This document shows, in pieces, positions 62,960 through 64,000 of a stretch of DNA of 64,000 nucleotides. The stretch is from Salinicola lusitanus (lineage in GTDB: Bacteria > Pseudomonadota > Gammaproteobacteria > Pseudomonadales > Halomonadaceae), in contig NZ_PZJM01000015.1 of the NCBI RefSeq assembly GCF_003206045.1, positions 100,802 through 164,801 of the forward strand, written 5' to 3'. The notes below the pieces were generated by a model that worked only from the letters and a program-made list of their open reading frames with translations, had not been told where the DNA came from and searched no databases. The first letter of the stretch is position 1, and each line of letters starts with the position of its first letter. The position numbers were made by a program, and so were the translations under genes.

Positions 62960-63889
62960 ATGGACATCCTTCGCCTCGCGATCGTGGGCTACGGCAAGAT
63001 CGCCCGCGACCAGCACCATCCGGCCATCGCCAATGACCCCCGCCATCGACTGACGGCCGTTGCCAGCCGCAACGCCTCCGTGCCCGAGGTGGCGAATTTC
63101 GAAAGCCTCGAGGCGCTGCTCGACCAAGGGCCGGAGATCGACGCGGTCTCGCTGTGCACGCCGGCCGGGGTTCGTACCCAGCAGGCGCGGCTGGCGATGG
63201 CCCACGGCAAGCACGTGATGCTGGAGAAGCCGCCCGGCGCCACGCTGGCCGAGATCGAGACGCTGCGTGAGGAGGCCGAGCGCCACGGCGTCACGCTGTT
63301 CGCTTCCTGGCACTCCCGGCATGCCCACGGGGTGGCGGGAGCGAAGCGCTGGCTGGTGGAGCGCCAGATTCGCGGTGTCGAGATCGAATGGAAGGAGGAC
63401 GTGCGGGTCTGGCATCCGGGGCAGGCCTGGATCTGGCAGCCGGGCGGCATGGGCGTGTTCGATCCAGGCATCAACGCCCTGTCGATCGCCACCGAGATCC
63501 TGCCGCGTCCGTTCCACCTGGTCGACGCCCAGTTGCAGGTGCCCGGCAACTGCCAGACGCCGATCGCGGCGTCGCTGGATTTCATCGACGGCGACGACGT
63601 GCCGATCCACGCCGAGTTCGACTTCCGCCAGCAGGGCACCCCGCCGATCTGGGAGATTCATGTCGAGACCGACGCCGGGCGGCTGACGCTGGAAGCGGGC
63701 GGCAGGCGGCTGCTGATCGACGGCGAACTGCAGGAGGAAGGGCCCGATGCGGAGTACGCCGGACTCTATGCGCGTTTCGCCGAACTGATTGCCGAGGGCC
63801 GTTCCGATGTCGACGTCAGCCCGTTCCGGCATGTCGCCGACTCGCTGATGCTGGGATACCGCCACACGGTAGAGGATTTCGTCGAATAG
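62960..63889 (+). CDS. Gfo/Idh/MocA family dehydrogenase, D-galactose 1-dehydrogenase-like
   Basis: The 309-residue product has the Rossmann LAIVGYGKIARDQHHPAI, the LCTPAGVR and EKPP motifs, and WKEDVRVWHPGQAWIWQPGGMGVFDPGINALSI, which match the D-galactose 1-dehydrogenase of Pseudomonas fluorescens. That enzyme forms D-galactono-lactone with NAD, the entry to the De Ley-Doudoroff pathway; L-arabinose may also be accepted. AAGGA lies 8 nt before the ATG at 62960. The lactonase and dehydratase steps are not in the window. The gene is complete and stops 5 bp before the heptamer repeat. Confidence 0.9.
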   Translation: MDILRLAIVGYGKIARDQHHPAIANDPRHRLTAVASRNASVPEVANFESLEALLDQGPEIDAVSLCTPAGVRTQQARLAMAHGKHVMLEKPPGATLAEIETLREEAERHGVTLFASWHSRHAHGVAGAKRWLVERQIRGVEIEWKEDVRVWHPGQAWIWQPGGMGVFDPGINALSIATEILPRPFHLVDAQLQVPGNCQTPIAASLDFIDGDDVPIHAEFDFRQQGTPPIWEIHVETDAGRLTLEAGGRRLLIDGELQEEGPDAEYAGLYARFAELIAEGRSDVDVSPFRHVADSLMLGYRHTVEDFVE

Positions 63890-63894
63890 GTTAC

Positions 63895-64000
63895 GAGCTA
63901 CGGGCTACGGGCGACGAGCGACGAGCGACGGGCTACGAGCGACGGGCTACGGGCGACGGGCTACGGGCGACGGGCGACGAGCTATGGGCTACGAGCGACG
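63895..64000 (+). repeat. 7-bp tandem repeat, at least 15 copies, running off the window
   Basis: From 63895 the sequence is a run of heptamers of the form G[A/G]GC[T/G]AC: 15 complete units plus one base within the window and continuing beyond it. Units mix GAGCTAC, GGGCTAC, GGGCGAC and GAGCGAC, with one GAGCTAT. It is contiguous, without spacers. Such short tandem arrays are prone to copy-number change. Confidence 0.92.

Noticed and set aside
63895..64000. Possible CRISPR or coding repeat at the right edge
   Set aside because: The unit is only 7 bp, has no spacers and is not a multiple of three.

Overview
The window is about 64 kb of GC-rich chromosome from a moderately halophilic gammaproteobacterium, most likely a member of the Halomonadaceae (Halomonas, Chromohalobacter, Salinicola or Kushneria type). 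This rests on protein resemblance recalled from memory and on gene order: yrfG-hslR-hslO-pckA, a HAD hydrolase next to rppH and ptsP, and thyA overlapping folA. An acidic general porin and a glycine-betaine-type binding protein also fit a halophile. No rRNA, tRNA, CRISPR array, prophage or complete insertion sequence was seen. Genus and species cannot be fixed from the window.

The first 19 kb is core chromosome. It starts with a 5'-truncated GMP/IMP nucleotidase, then the heat-shock pair hslR/hslO, PEP carboxykinase, tex, gshA, dsbB, an Rsd/AlgQ anti-sigma-70 protein, the HAD-rppH-ptsP group, an NRDE protein, a TSUP permease, lgt, thyA-folA and a FinO/ProQ-domain RNA chaperone. At 19-30 kb there is a strongly expressed-looking porin, a polyamine ABC system (binding protein, then ATPase and two permeases) split by a nested pair of MITE-like elements, plsB facing away from a cardiolipin-synthase-like gene, a UPF0149/YecA-like gene and a SprT-like gene. 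At 30-34 kb lie acs and a LuxR-type response regulator of the CrbR/ErdR kind, with a structured, poly-T-ended inverted repeat between them.

From 34 kb onward the region is catabolic and modular, and most modules carry their own regulator. The modules are: a GlcG/HbpS-like protein and a GntR/FCD regulator diverging from a shared AT-rich site, followed by a TRAP transporter, an enoyl-CoA hydratase and a class III CoA-transferase (34.2-41.1 kb); a LysR regulator divergent from L-serine dehydratase (41.1-43.6 kb); a Crp/Fnr-type regulator with three of the four FNR cluster cysteines (43.7 kb); a LysR regulator divergent from the glutathione-dependent formaldehyde pathway frmA-fghA (44.5-47.7 kb); a complete sulfate ABC importer led by a CysB-like regulator (47.8-52.8 kb); an orphan glycine-betaine-type binding protein (53 kb); an esterase and mtgA (54-55.7 kb); a GntR/FCD regulator divergent from a serine/alanine-glyoxylate aminotransferase and a 1012-residue FAD/Fe-S dehydrogenase of the YdiJ type (55.7-61 kb); and a sodium:solute symporter followed by a D-galactose 1-dehydrogenase-like gene (61.3-63.9 kb).

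Several modules could be linked functionally. Betaine uptake, formaldehyde oxidation, serine deamination and serine-glyoxylate transamination are steps that meet in betaine/sarcosine/one-carbon/serine metabolism, though the demethylation genes are not in the window. The clearest non-coding signals are perfect palindromes next to several regulators (35878-35897, 42035-42049, 45437-45455), the nested MITE (21809-22180), a 32-bp tandem repeat between frmA and fghA, and a 7-bp tandem repeat that runs off the right edge. No single entirely new system stands out. The best candidates for undescribed biology are the TRAP/CoA cluster with its 20-bp operator, the variant FNR protein and the structured RNA between acs and the response regulator.
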